Under the pieces are notes generated by a model that was given only the letters and a program-made list of their open reading frames with translations, made no database searches and was not told the DNA's origin. Shown here one piece after another: positions 9,414-18,278 of a stretch of DNA of 64,000 bases (position 1 is the stretch's first letter; each line of letters begins with the position of its first letter). A program made the position numbers and the translations under genes. Source of the stretch: Tenacibaculum aiptasiae (GTDB lineage Bacteria; Bacteroidota; Bacteroidia; Flavobacteriales; Flavobacteriaceae); contig NZ_WAAU01000008.1 in assembly GCF_008806755.1 (NCBI RefSeq), positions 310,530-374,529 of the forward strand, in the 5' to 3' direction.

Positions 9414-10139
9414 TTAAGAGGCTGTTAACTCTTTTTCTAACTTAATAGCCTTTGGGTGTAAAATGTTATTTTCTAAATGTATATGCTGATGTAAATCCTG
9501 TTCAAACTCTTCTAGTTTAGCATATAAAGCTTTAAACGTATTACATGCTCCTTCTGGTGGTGTATAATTGTTTGTTAACCTAGCTATTTCCTTTAAAACA
9601 CCTCCTGCATTTTCATGCTCATGTTCCATCATTTTAATTGGATTATTTACGGTGCCAAATGGAGGTCGTTTATACACTTCCTTTTTCTTTTTGGCATCTA
9701 CCAACTGATTTATAAAAGGAAATAGAATTTGCTCTTCTTTTTGCATGTGAGAAATTAACTCGTTTGCTACTTCATGAAAGAGCTTATTTACTATAACTAC
9801 TTCTTCATAATGATGTCCATGAACTTTTGCCACTTTATTAGCATATTGAGACAATAAAGGAAGACTTTCTCTTACATATGTATGGTGAAGATTTTCAATA
9901 TAAACTATTAAAAAATCTAAGCTCCAACTATCAAAATCTTGTAACTTATCTACCACTTTATCTACTTCAGAAAGCTCTTTTTCTAAAATTGCTTGATCAA
10001 CATTGTTTTTTTTACAAGCTTTTTCTACTGTAATAGCTCCTCCACAACAAAAATCTATTCCATGCTTCTTGAAAATATGTGCAGTTTTAATATTTTCGGT
10101 AACATATGCTGCTACTGTTTTTTCTCTTGACACTACCAT
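9414..10139 (-). CDS. ric: Iron-sulfur cluster repair di-iron protein Ric (ScdA/YtfE/DnrN family)
   Basis: 241 residues. The N-terminal DUF542 domain contains the CCGG motif at residues 31-34 (HGIDFCCGGA). A hemerythrin-like four-helix domain follows, with iron-ligand candidates in ENLHHTYVRE, KVHGHHYEEV, HMQKEEQILFPF, MEHEHENAG and LHQHIHLENNILHP. The family repairs Fe-S clusters damaged by nitric oxide and oxidants. It lies 2 bases after the porin stop and 18 before nrfH, so NO stress protection is co-expressed with nitrite respiration. Confidence 0.93.
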   Translation of the reverse strand: MVVSREKTVAAYVTENIKTAHIFKKHGIDFCCGGAITVEKACKKNNVDQAILEKELSEVDKVVDKLQDFDSWSLDFLIVYIENLHHTYVRESLPLLSQYANKVAKVHGHHYEEVVIVNKLFHEVANELISHMQKEEQILFPFINQLVDAKKKKEVYKRPPFGTVNNPIKMMEHEHENAGGVLKEIARLTNNYTPPEGACNTFKALYAKLEEFEQDLHQHIHLENNILHPKAIKLEKELTAS

Positions 10140-10141
10140 AA

Positions 10142-11380
10142 CTATTTATTTTTCGTTTTAAATAATACAGGGTTAATAGTTACCATTACCCATCCCCAGT
10201 TATTGGTATTTTCAAAGTTCCCTTTTAGTGCTCTCATTCCTTCTGAAGCAAATAAGTGAGAATACCCAGCTTTAACTCCAATTTCTTTAGTAAATCTGTA
10301 TCCATAAACAAGATCCACTTCTGTTCCTAGCTGTTTTGAAACTGTGCTATTGATATCGGCTGCAGCAGAAAAATTATGAACAAATGCTGTTAAATTAGAT
10401 TTTGGATTTAATTTAAAATTAGCTTTAGCATAAATATCTAATAACCCTACACTATTTATGTGATTTCCAACATAGAAATAATCCATAAACCCATTAAACT
10501 TGTGGTTTGTTCCATAAAAAGGGTTAAAAGCATTGTTCTTTCCACTTGCAATATTGTAATCGTTACCGCTTTGTAACTCAACACCTAAACCTACCGTTGT
10601 TTTATTTGTTACCTTGTAGTTTGATTCCAAACCAAATAAATAAGCGCTTAAATCATTGTTATTAACATCGTTTCCAAACTGATAAAAGATATTAGCCGCT
10701 ATATTTAATTTATTTCTTTTAGTTTTTAAATGTGTACCAACAGTTTGGCTATATTTTATTCCAGAAGTAGATTGTAGTCCATTATTCAAGAATAAAAAAC
10801 TACCTGAGAAATTCTCAAAATCTTTATGAATCCATGCATACTGTAATGCTTTATATGTGTTGGGTGTTATTAGGTTTGTACCAATAATATTTTCTCTAGA
10901 CTGATTGAACGCTAAACCAACATCTAACTTAAAAGTATTCTTTCTATATTTTAATAGCGCCAAATCATGACTTCTAGCTTGTTGTGCCCAAGCTACATTA
11001 CCAAACATTCTACTATCATCGTAAACAATTTCTTGACGCCCTAGTTTTAAAGAAAAATTAGAGTCTAACATAATTTCTCCCCATGCTTGGTGTATACTTA
11101 ATCCATTTGAATCGCTTGAATTTAATTGAGGTACATCTCCCCAAACTCTAACATCTTGAACACTTACATAAAAGTTCAATTTCTCAATTCTATAATCAAT
11201 ATTTACACGTGTTCTTTGCGATGTAAATAAAGCTGCTTTTTCGTTATCTGGAAATAACGTTTTAAAACCATGTCTGTATTCTGCACGAGGACGTATTTCA
11301 GCATCAATTTGTAATTGTTGTGCATAACCTGTTAATGAGAATAACAGTAAAAATGCTGAGAGAAATTTAAATACTTTCAT
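10142..11380 (-). CDS. Outer-membrane beta-barrel porin, alginate-export (AlgE)-like
   Basis: 412 residues with a signal peptide (residues 1-20, cleavage after ...TGYA). The rest shows alternating hydrophobic strands typical of a barrel. The N-terminal part IRPRAEYRHGF, SQRTRVNIDY, LGRQEIVYDD and RMFGNVAWAQQARSHD matches the alginate-export porin family. It is the first gene of the nrf operon; such porins often accompany nitrogen-oxide genes in flavobacteria, perhaps for uptake of anions such as nitrite. The substrate is unknown. A Crp/FNR-type palindrome and a -7-like box lie directly upstream. Confidence 0.75.
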   Translation of the reverse strand: MKVFKFLSAFLLLFSLTGYAQQLQIDAEIRPRAEYRHGFKTLFPDNEKAALFTSQRTRVNIDYRIEKLNFYVSVQDVRVWGDVPQLNSSDSNGLSIHQAWGEIMLDSNFSLKLGRQEIVYDDSRMFGNVAWAQQARSHDLALLKYRKNTFKLDVGLAFNQSRENIIGTNLITPNTYKALQYAWIHKDFENFSGSFLFLNNGLQSTSGIKYSQTVGTHLKTKRNKLNIAANIFYQFGNDVNNNDLSAYLFGLESNYKVTNKTTVGLGVELQSGNDYNIASGKNNAFNPFYGTNHKFNGFMDYFYVGNHINSVGLLDIYAKANFKLNPKSNLTAFVHNFSAAADINSTVSKQLGTEVDLVYGYRFTKEIGVKAGYSHLFASEGMRALKGNFENTNNWGWVMVTINPVLFKTKNK

Positions 11381-11410
11381 AATAATTCGATTTTACATTA
11401 TCTATAAGCA

Positions 11411-11418
11411 CAAATTTC
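11411..11418 (-). promoter_or_regulatory. -7-like element of the nrf operon promoter
   Basis: On the minus strand this reads GAAATTTG, matching TAnnTTTG except in the first base. It starts exactly 22 bp after the palindrome at 11441-11454 and lies about 30 bp before the porin ATG. Confidence 0.5.
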
Positions 11419-11440
11419 AGTAGAAACAATTCTTTATTCT

Positions 11441-11454
11441 ATGATAAAAATCAT
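11441..11454. promoter_or_regulatory. Crp/FNR-type palindrome upstream of the nrf operon
   Basis: ATGAT-AAAA-ATCAT is the exact complement of the palindrome at 2620-2633. The promoter geometry on the minus strand is identical (22-bp gap to the -7-like box). On the plus strand a TTTG at 11481-11484 is also 22-bp register, so the site could serve the divergent lipoprotein gene as well, though that -7 box is weak. Confidence 0.72.
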
Positions 11455-11544
11455 AGATGCATTTTTTAAGTAGGGTAGATTTTGTTATTGCTGTTTAACT
11501 TATATAGCCGCGCGGATTTAGTTACTAATTAAAATTTAAACATT

Positions 11545-12537
11545 ATGAAGAAAATCAAAAGATTAATTATACCTCTTTTCATTGTTTTATCAATTTTAGT
11601 GATAAACTCGTGTAGCAATGATGATACTATTGTAATCCCTTCTAATGGCACTGGTAACTCTAACGGTTCAAATTCAGGAAACACTGGTACTGGTAGTCAA
11701 GAACAAGGTAGTGATGGTGAAATTACTTTATATAAAATTGATGGCGATAATATTTCAAAAATCAAAGATTATAAAGTTACTGGGCAAGATTTAGAATATC
11801 AGAAAGATGTTGCTAAACATAATCAGATATGGGATTTAGTAAAAAAGATAGTACCATTAAATCAACGAAAAAAAATGGGCGAATTTTTAATTTACAATGG
11901 CTCAGTTTCTGGAAGTGCTGGTTTTGTAGTACAATTAAAAAAAGATTTATCTAGTTGGAAAATGGGTATTGCTATTAATTATGCTTATCAAGGTGGTTTT
12001 AATGCTGGTGGAGAAGTTTCTTATACTATTATTCATGAATTTGGGCATGTTTTAACTTTAAACGACACTCAATTGAATGCTGCCATTACAGCAGAAAATT
12101 GTAAAAACTATTTTCCAGGAGAAGGTTGTGCTAAAGACAATTCTTATATAAATGAATTACATGGAAAATATTGGAAAGATATTTGGGAAGAATATCAAAT
12201 AGCTAAAAAAGATCAAGAGTCTCAACAAAAATTCTATAATAAACATAAAGAAAAGTTTGTAACCCAATACGCCTCAACAAACCCTCCTGAGGATATTGCC
12301 GAAGTATTTGCAACTTTCATTACTAGAAAAGATAAACCAGCAGGAAACTCAATTGCAGAAAAGAAAATTCTACTAATGTATGAAAAGAGCGAGTTATTAG
12401 AATTTAGAAATCATATTAGAAAAAATTTACAGCTCAGAGGAAAAGGTAAAGCTTATGCATTTGAATTGCCTGAACCTGGTAAATGGAAACAAGCTAATAC
12501 TTTTGGAAATCCTTATAAAACTAAATGTAGACATTAA
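11545..12537 (+). CDS. Lipoprotein zinc metallopeptidase (HEXXH, gluzincin-like)
   Basis: 330 residues. A lipoprotein signal ends at C23 (VINSCSNDD). A Ser/Gly/Asn/Thr-rich linker follows (about residues 32-55), then the catalytic domain with IIHEFGHVL (about residues 165-173) and a downstream EDIAEVFATF (about 250-260) that probably supplies the third zinc ligand. This layout matches putative zinc-binding metallopeptidases common in Bacteroidota surface lipoproteins. The SCSNDD sequence after the cysteine resembles a surface-export tag. The substrate is unknown. Divergent from the nrf operon. Confidence 0.75.
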   Translation: MKKIKRLIIPLFIVLSILVINSCSNDDTIVIPSNGTGNSNGSNSGNTGTGSQEQGSDGEITLYKIDGDNISKIKDYKVTGQDLEYQKDVAKHNQIWDLVKKIVPLNQRKKMGEFLIYNGSVSGSAGFVVQLKKDLSSWKMGIAINYAYQGGFNAGGEVSYTIIHEFGHVLTLNDTQLNAAITAENCKNYFPGEGCAKDNSYINELHGKYWKDIWEEYQIAKKDQESQQKFYNKHKEKFVTQYASTNPPEDIAEVFATFITRKDKPAGNSIAEKKILLMYEKSELLEFRNHIRKNLQLRGKGKAYAFELPEPGKWKQANTFGNPYKTKCRH

Positions 12538-12637
12538 TAATTAATATACGTTAAAAGGCGCTGTTGAGAGTAAATACCCTTCTATACTACCCTTCAATCA
12601 TTTATCTCTTGATGGCGTCATTTTTAAACTATTAAAT

Positions 12638-13030
12638 ATGAAACAATCGTTATTATACATATTATTTTTTACTGTTCTTAGTAGCTGTTCTTTATCTAAA
12701 AATATGAAAGAGACTCCGTTATTATATTATGGTAAAACTCCATGTATGGGTAAATGCCCCGTTTTTGACATGTATGTTTATAATGATGGTAAAGTAATTT
12801 ATAAGGGATTACAAAATGTAACTTTAGAAGGTGAACATAAATTCTCTCTTTCTAAAAATCAATTACAGGAAATTGAAGATGAACTTAAAAAAGTTGATTT
12901 CAATATAAAAAATGAAACTATAAGAGACTTACCTTCTACAATATTAAAGTATAATGGTAAAAAGCTTTCGGTAAGAAATAAAGAAAAAATAAAAGACTTA
13001 GTTAGGTTATTGGAAAAAATTATTGAGTAG
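12638..13030 (+). CDS. DUF6438-type small lipoprotein
   Basis: 130 residues with a lipoprotein signal (lipobox LSSCS, C17). The mature part has the GKTPCMGKCPVFDMYVYNDGKV stretch region (about residues 32-52), with a C-x3-C pair and the TPC...CPV signature of the DUF6438 family, whose function is unknown. It may form a disulfide in the envelope. A strong terminator follows. It is 100 bases after the metallopeptidase gene, so co-transcription is possible but not shown. Confidence 0.7.
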   Translation: MKQSLLYILFFTVLSSCSLSKNMKETPLLYYGKTPCMGKCPVFDMYVYNDGKVIYKGLQNVTLEGEHKFSLSKNQLQEIEDELKKVDFNIKNETIRDLPSTILKYNGKKLSVRNKEKIKDLVRLLEKIIE

Positions 13031-13052
13031 TTTTTTTCTATTTGTTTGTTTT

Positions 13053-13083
13053 AAAAAGACCATTGTATAAAAATGGTCTTTTT
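13053..13083 (+). terminator. Rho-independent terminator after the DUF6438 gene
   Basis: AAAAAGACCATT (13053-13064) pairs with AATGGTCTTTTT (13072-13083) and a T run continues beyond it. Confidence 0.88.
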
Positions 13084-13130
13084 TTGGTTATAAATGGTTA
13101 TACTGAAGATAAACGCAGTATTTTTGCCGA

Positions 13131-14336
13131 ATGCAAAAACAAGAAAACAATTCTAAATTAGAATTCATAGCTTTAATGGCCTCATTAATGTCGCTAGTAG
13201 CTTTATCAATAGATGCTTTATTACCTGCTTTAGAACAAATAGGATTATCTCTTAATATTCAACAAGCATCAAGTGATAATCAATTACTTGTAACAATGAT
13301 TTTCTTAGGTTTAGGTTTTGGTCAATTAATATCTGGTCCTATTTCCGATAGCTTAGGTAGAAAACCCATAATTTATGGTGGTTTTATACTTTTTGTCATT
13401 GCTAGTTTTATTTGTGTAAGTGCCTCTTCTATTGAAATGATGGTTTTTGGTAGAATACTTCAAGGAATTGGATTATCAGCTCCTAGAACAATAAGCATAG
13501 CAATGGTTAGAGACTCTTTTAGTGGCGATTATATGGCTAAAATAATGTCGTTTATTGTTGTTATTTTTATCATGGTTCCAGTTGTAGCACCAGCAATAGG
13601 CAAGTTAATGTTAGATATTTATGGATGGAAATCTATCTTTTATAGTCAGTTAATTTTTGGAGTTATTGTCATGATTTGGCTATGGAAACGTCAACCAGAA
13701 ACTTTAAAGGAAGAGAATAAAATTAAATTTTCTTTCCAATTATTTATTACTGGTACTAAAGAATTCATAAAGCATAAACAAGCCATTGTTTTTACTTTAA
13801 TATCTGGATTTATCACTGGGTCCTTTATGGTTTATTTAAGTGCTTCTCAACAAATATTTCAAGAACAATATCATTTAGTAGATGAGTTTCCATACATCTT
13901 TGCAGGTCTTGCAATAGCTGTAGGTTTTGCTACTTTTTTAAACGGAACTTTCGTTATGAAATTTGGTATGTATAAATTGGTTTCTGTCTTTTTGGTTGTA
14001 TTTACATTGATTCCAATTTTATATATCTTTTTATTTTATCAAAAAGAAAACCCAAGTATTGTAATTTTATTAACCTTTTTTGCTTTACAATTTTTTGCAA
14101 TTGGTTTTCTATTTGGAAACTTAAGAGCACTTGCTATGCAACCTGTAGGGCATATTGCTGGTATTGGAGCGGCTATTAATGGATTTGTTTCTACAATAAT
14201 GGCTGTACCTATTGCTACTTTTATAGGTAAATTTGTTATTACCACTACCCTTCCACTATTCATTGGATTTCTAGTTTGTGGTACCTTATCAATAGTTTTA
14301 TTGAAAATAACTAAACTTAAAGCAGTAAAAAGCTAA
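13131..14336 (+). CDS. MFS multidrug efflux transporter, Bcr/CflA family
   Basis: 401 residues with twelve predicted helices. The family motif A GPISDSLGRKP lies after helix 2 (about residues 66-76). DALLPAL at the end of helix 1 and GRILQGIGLSAPR in helix 4 are typical of Bcr/CflA drug/H+ antiporters of 12-TM type. An exact promoter consensus was not identified, though CAGTATTTTTGC occurs close to the start (13119-13130). It is followed 2 bases later by the pseudouridine synthase gene. The substrate (bicyclomycin, sulfonamides, chloramphenicol or others) cannot be predicted. Confidence 0.88.
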   Translation: MQKQENNSKLEFIALMASLMSLVALSIDALLPALEQIGLSLNIQQASSDNQLLVTMIFLGLGFGQLISGPISDSLGRKPIIYGGFILFVIASFICVSASSIEMMVFGRILQGIGLSAPRTISIAMVRDSFSGDYMAKIMSFIVVIFIMVPVVAPAIGKLMLDIYGWKSIFYSQLIFGVIVMIWLWKRQPETLKEENKIKFSFQLFITGTKEFIKHKQAIVFTLISGFITGSFMVYLSASQQIFQEQYHLVDEFPYIFAGLAIAVGFATFLNGTFVMKFGMYKLVSVFLVVFTLIPILYIFLFYQKENPSIVILLTFFALQFFAIGFLFGNLRALAMQPVGHIAGIGAAINGFVSTIMAVPIATFIGKFVITTTLPLFIGFLVCGTLSIVLLKITKLKAVKS

Positions 14337-14338
14337 TT

Positions 14339-15034
14339 ATGACATTAGACATACTTTTTGAAGACGAATATATTATTTGCGTATCTAAACCTAATAATGT
14401 TGTTGTACATCACGCACATCATTCTAGAAATGTTTCTGATGAAGACTCTTTATTACAACTGTTATTTAATCAATTTGGAAAGAAATTTTACCCTATTCAT
14501 AGATTAGACAGAAAAACTTCTGGTATCATTTTATTAGCAAAAGAAACTTCTTTTGTTTCTAAGTTCCAAGAATTGTTTACCAATAATGAAATTCAAAAAA
14601 CATATTATGGAATTGTTCGTGGACATGCGCCTGAAAGAAAAATAATTGATTCTCCTGTAAAAGGTAGAGATGCAAATGTGCATAAAGAAGCTGAAACTTT
14701 ACTTGAATTAGTCGATAAGATAACTCTTGATATTCCTGTAAAACCTTATGATACTTCACGATATAGCTTAGTTAAATTATCTCCCAAAACAGGACGCTTA
14801 CATCAATTGCGTATTCATATGAATAAGATAAGTCACCCCTTAATTGGTGATCCTAAATATGGTGATAAGAATCATAATACTATGTTTATAGAAAACTTTA
14901 ATTGTGAGAATCTTTTTCTACATGCATATTCTTTGACATTTAAGCACCCAATATCTAACAAGGAAATGATATTAAAAGCTAAGCTTCCTAATGATTGGAA
15001 TATTCTTTTCGAGAAATTTAATTGGAATATTTAA
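14339..15034 (+). CDS. RluA-family pseudouridine synthase, TruC-like
   Basis: 231 residues. The catalytic aspartate is in HRLDRKTSGIILLAK (about residues 53-67), the RluA-family active-site motif. The C-terminal GRLHQLRIHMNKISHPLIGD is also characteristic. There is no N-terminal S4 domain, and the short length and opening LDILFEDEYIICVSKPN fit TruC (tRNA U65) rather than RluC/RluD. It is 2 bases after the MFS gene. Confidence 0.82.
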   Translation: MTLDILFEDEYIICVSKPNNVVVHHAHHSRNVSDEDSLLQLLFNQFGKKFYPIHRLDRKTSGIILLAKETSFVSKFQELFTNNEIQKTYYGIVRGHAPERKIIDSPVKGRDANVHKEAETLLELVDKITLDIPVKPYDTSRYSLVKLSPKTGRLHQLRIHMNKISHPLIGDPKYGDKNHNTMFIENFNCENLFLHAYSLTFKHPISNKEMILKAKLPNDWNILFEKFNWNI

Positions 15035-15048
15035 AAACTAATAATATT

Positions 15049-15082
15049 AAAAAAGGGTTACATAAAAATGTAACCCTTTTTT
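15049..15082. terminator. Bidirectional terminator between truC-like and Lrp genes
   Basis: AAAAAAGGGTTACAT (15049-15063) pairs with ATGTAACCCTTTTTT (15068-15082) across AAAA. It separates convergent genes. Confidence 0.92.
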
Positions 15083-15099
15083 AATTAATTATTCTAAAA

Positions 15100-15597
15100 T
15101 TAAATTTCTTTAAAAATAGCGTGCATTAAACGCTTTTTATCATTGATACTTTCTTCTAAAGAAATCATCGTTTCTGTACGATTTACACCATGAATATCGT
15201 CAATTCTATAAATAATATCTTTAGCATCGTTTGTGCTTTTAGCCCTTACTTTACAGAATATATTATACTTACCAGCTGTAACATATGCTACTGTCACATT
15301 TGGTATTAAGCGTAAATTATCTAAAACATGTTGTGTCATAGATGTTTTTTCTAAAAATACACCTACATGGGCTATAAACGAATATCCCATTTTTTCATAG
15401 TTCAAGGTTAATGTAGATCCTTGAATAATTCCTTCATCTTCCATTTTTTTAACACGAACATGAATAGTACCAGCCGATACTAATAATTTCTTTGCTATGT
15501 CAGTAAAAGGAGTACGAGCATTTTCAATTAAAATGTCTAAAATTTGGTGATCGATTTCATCTAGTACGAACTTCTTCATTTTTTTTGTTTTCTTCAA
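15100..15597 (-). CDS. Lrp/AsnC-family transcriptional regulator
   Basis: 165 residues. An N-terminal HTH (about residues 10-58; LDEIDHQILDILIENAR and SAGTIHVRVKKMEDEGII) is followed by a RAM/AsnC ligand-binding domain (about 75-155; VTAGKYNIFCKV). The first ATG gives the extension MKKTKK before MKKFVLDE; the second ATG at 15577-15579 matches the usual flavobacterial start, so either is possible. Lrp-type proteins respond to amino acids and often control their metabolism. The nearest genes downstream of its own promoter region are a peptidase and an aminotransferase on the same strand. Confidence 0.9.
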   Translation of the reverse strand: MKKTKKMKKFVLDEIDHQILDILIENARTPFTDIAKKLLVSAGTIHVRVKKMEDEGIIQGSTLTLNYEKMGYSFIAHVGVFLEKTSMTQHVLDNLRLIPNVTVAYVTAGKYNIFCKVRAKSTNDAKDIIYRIDDIHGVNRTETMISLEESINDKKRLMHAIFKEI

Positions 15598-15662
15598 GTA
15601 ATACTGCTAAAATATGTTTTTTTTACAAATAAAAACAACTTAGTTTAACAAAAGTTTAATTT

Positions 15663-16715
15663 TTAGTTATTTTTATTGAATTCTTTATGACCTAGAAAGG
15701 TTGATAAATTTCCTTCCTTTTCTTTAGTTAAGGTGAGTGCAAATTTACCATTTTCTACTTTCTCGACATACTGATATGCTACATCTTTTTCATTATTTTT
15801 TGTTCTATAAATTACATCATAGAAGTTCTTGATATTGTTTGGAATAGAAAAATAATCGGTATAATTTTCAAAGTTTTTTGCTGTAGAAATGTGATAAATT
15901 CCCTGTAATAGCGCGAAAAAATTAAATTTTCTCGCCATTTCTCGGTTATAATCTTCTTGATAATGTCCTGCTTCAATTAAAATTGTATTGTGCCCTAACT
16001 TTTGAAAATTATCTCCTGTTGCTGTTGGGTAAAATTCATCTGTGTAACGTCCAATATGATTTGGAATAAATTCTTGTAATAATGAATTCATAGCTACAAT
16101 TACATTCATGGTCTCTTTTCTACCACTTGTAACTTTTCTTGAAACATCTTCCGATGGTGCTAAAAATGAAATTGTTGCTGGATTTTTAGTTCCTTCTACA
16201 CCAAAAATGGTTCTTTGATCGTGTAAATTAAAACAAAACTCTGGATTAAATGCGTTCAATACTTTTCTTAATAACTTACTTTCTTTAGCTTCCAATGCTA
16301 CAGCATCTCTATTTAAATCAATGTTATTAGCATTAACTCGAGTGTATACCTCTGCTCCATCTGGATTTAACATTGGTATCATAACTATCTCACAATTTTC
16401 TTCAATAGCTTTTACTATTTCAGAATCTGAAAAATCTTTTATAAAGTTTAAGAAATCAAATAATGCTTTGGTCCCTGTACTTTCATTACCATGCATTTGG
16501 CTCCAAATAAAAATTTTTCTTTTTCCTGAACCAAATTTTAATTGATAAATATCTCTTCCTTCTTCTGATACTCCTATTACTTTCTTTTGAATAGAAGTAG
16601 TTAATTTTTCATATAGTGGTTCAATATCTTTTAAGGTAATCCATCTACCAGATATTTCACTTTCTTTAATTGTTGAATAATTATTTTCTAAAAAAGAAGA
16701 TGCTATTTGTTTCAT
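15663..16715 (-). CDS. M14-family zinc carboxypeptidase-like protein
   Basis: 350 residues. Zinc ligands H and E are in SQMHGNESTGT (about residues 73-83), and the third ligand H is likely in FNLHDQR (about 162). NANNIDLNRDA (substrate carboxylate region) and LIEAGHYQED (catalytic glutamate) complete the M14 pattern. No signal peptide is evident, so it is probably cytoplasmic, unlike secreted carboxypeptidases. The stop of the aminotransferase gene lies 6 bases after... upstream on the same strand, so the two are likely co-transcribed. Confidence 0.82.
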   Translation of the reverse strand: MKQIASSFLENNYSTIKESEISGRWITLKDIEPLYEKLTTSIQKKVIGVSEEGRDIYQLKFGSGKRKIFIWSQMHGNESTGTKALFDFLNFIKDFSDSEIVKAIEENCEIVMIPMLNPDGAEVYTRVNANNIDLNRDAVALEAKESKLLRKVLNAFNPEFCFNLHDQRTIFGVEGTKNPATISFLAPSEDVSRKVTSGRKETMNVIVAMNSLLQEFIPNHIGRYTDEFYPTATGDNFQKLGHNTILIEAGHYQEDYNREMARKFNFFALLQGIYHISTAKNFENYTDYFSIPNNIKNFYDVIYRTKNNEKDVAYQYVEKVENGKFALTLTKEKEGNLSTFLGHKEFNKNN

Positions 16716-16721
16716 ATATTG

Positions 16722-18188
16722 TTATAAAGAAAACCAGTTTGCCACTAGCTCTTTTTCTATAGGTATGGCTGATATATGAATATAATCGTTTTTTTGCATA
16801 TCATATGTATAATCTTTCGACCACTCTTCTATATTATCAGCTAATGTATTTAATGAATTACAGATGTAATTAACCTCTTCATTTGTAATGGTTGGGTGTA
16901 CTGATAAACGTACCCATCCTGGTTTTTCGGTATTACATCCTTCTAATATTTGATCTTTTATTTTATGTGAAGTATTTTGATCTACATTCAATAAAAAGTG
17001 CCCATAAGTACCAGCACAGGAACAACCTCCTCTTGTTTGAATTCCAAATCGATCATTTAATAATTTTACTACTAAATTAAAGTGATACTTTTCAAAGTAA
17101 AACGAGAAGATACTTAATCGATCTTTATGGTTTGGTGCTAATATCTGAACGCCATCTAAGTTCTCTAAACAATCAAAAATGATTGGATTTATTTCATCCT
17201 CACGTTTTTTCATGTTTTCAGTTCCCATTTGGTCTTTTACCTGAATTGATAAAGCTATTTTAATTGTTTGTAAAAAAGCTGGAGTACCTCCATCTTCACG
17301 TGTTTCAACATCATCAAAATAGTCATGTTCTCCCCAAGGATTTGTATAACTTACTGTACCTCCTCCTGGGTTATCTGGCACCATATTTTTGTATAATTTC
17401 TTATTAAAAATAAGTACTCCTGAACTTCCAGGCCCACCTAAAAACTTATGTGGAGAAAAGAAAATAGCATCTAAATACTCATCTTCTTTTTCTGGGTGCA
17501 TGTTGATATCAACATAGGGTGCTGAGCAAGCAAAATCGACAAAACAAAGTCCACCATATTTATGTATCAATGCAGCTACTTTATGGTACTGAGTTTTAAT
17601 TCCTGTTACATTTGAACCTGCTACTATTGAAGCTATTTTAATTGGTCTGTCTTTGTATTTCTGGATTGTTTCCTCAAACTTTTTTAAGCATACCAAACCA
17701 GCATCATTACATGGTACTACTACAACATCGGCAATTGTTTCTATCCATGATGTTTGGTTTGAATGATGCTCCATATGAGACACAAATACAATCGGTTTTA
17801 ATTCCTCAGGAACTTGTGTATGATCTTTTAAACTTTCAGTTACTTTTAAACCTAAAATTCGTTGAAACTTATTTACAACACCAGTCATTCCAGAACCTTC
17901 TGTAATTAAAACATCATCTTTTGATGCATTTACATGACGTTTTATAATATTTCTTGCCTCATGGTATGCTAAGGTCATAGCTGCACCAGAAGTTGATGTT
18001 TCTGTATGTGTATTGGCTACAAAAGGTCCAAATTTGTATAATAACTGTTCCTCAATAGGTCTATACAATCTACCACTAGCAGTCCAATCTGTATATACCA
18101 TTTTTTGTTCACCATAAGGCGACTGGTAGGTTTGATCGATTCCTACAATGTTTTTTCTAAATTTATCAAAATATTGCTCTAAATTCAT
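16722..18188 (-). CDS. Class V aminotransferase-fold PLP enzyme (cysteine desulfurase-like)
   Basis: 488 residues. PLP lysine is in FSPHKFLGGPGSSG (about residues 245-258). GSGMTGVVNKF near 98-108 binds the phosphate, and SHMEHHSNQTSW is the substrate region near 136-147. A cysteine-rich TRGGCSCAGTYGH (about 385-397) is in the position of the catalytic Cys loop of SufS/NifS relatives, but the protein is about 80 residues longer than SufS. No Suf/Isc partner is adjacent. It precedes the M14 gene by 6 bases. The substrate is unknown; a cysteine or other amino-acid lyase is possible. Confidence 0.75.
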   Translation of the reverse strand: MNLEQYFDKFRKNIVGIDQTYQSPYGEQKMVYTDWTASGRLYRPIEEQLLYKFGPFVANTHTETSTSGAAMTLAYHEARNIIKRHVNASKDDVLITEGSGMTGVVNKFQRILGLKVTESLKDHTQVPEELKPIVFVSHMEHHSNQTSWIETIADVVVVPCNDAGLVCLKKFEETIQKYKDRPIKIASIVAGSNVTGIKTQYHKVAALIHKYGGLCFVDFACSAPYVDINMHPEKEDEYLDAIFFSPHKFLGGPGSSGVLIFNKKLYKNMVPDNPGGGTVSYTNPWGEHDYFDDVETREDGGTPAFLQTIKIALSIQVKDQMGTENMKKREDEINPIIFDCLENLDGVQILAPNHKDRLSIFSFYFEKYHFNLVVKLLNDRFGIQTRGGCSCAGTYGHFLLNVDQNTSHKIKDQILEGCNTEKPGWVRLSVHPTITNEEVNYICNSLNTLADNIEEWSKDYTYDMQKNDYIHISAIPIEKELVANWFSL

Positions 18189-18278
18189 AATTAGATTGTA
18201 TTACAGTTAAAATTAAGATTAATAAACTATCTAGTCTAATAGATTTATAATATTAACCAATTAATATTTTTTGTTTAA

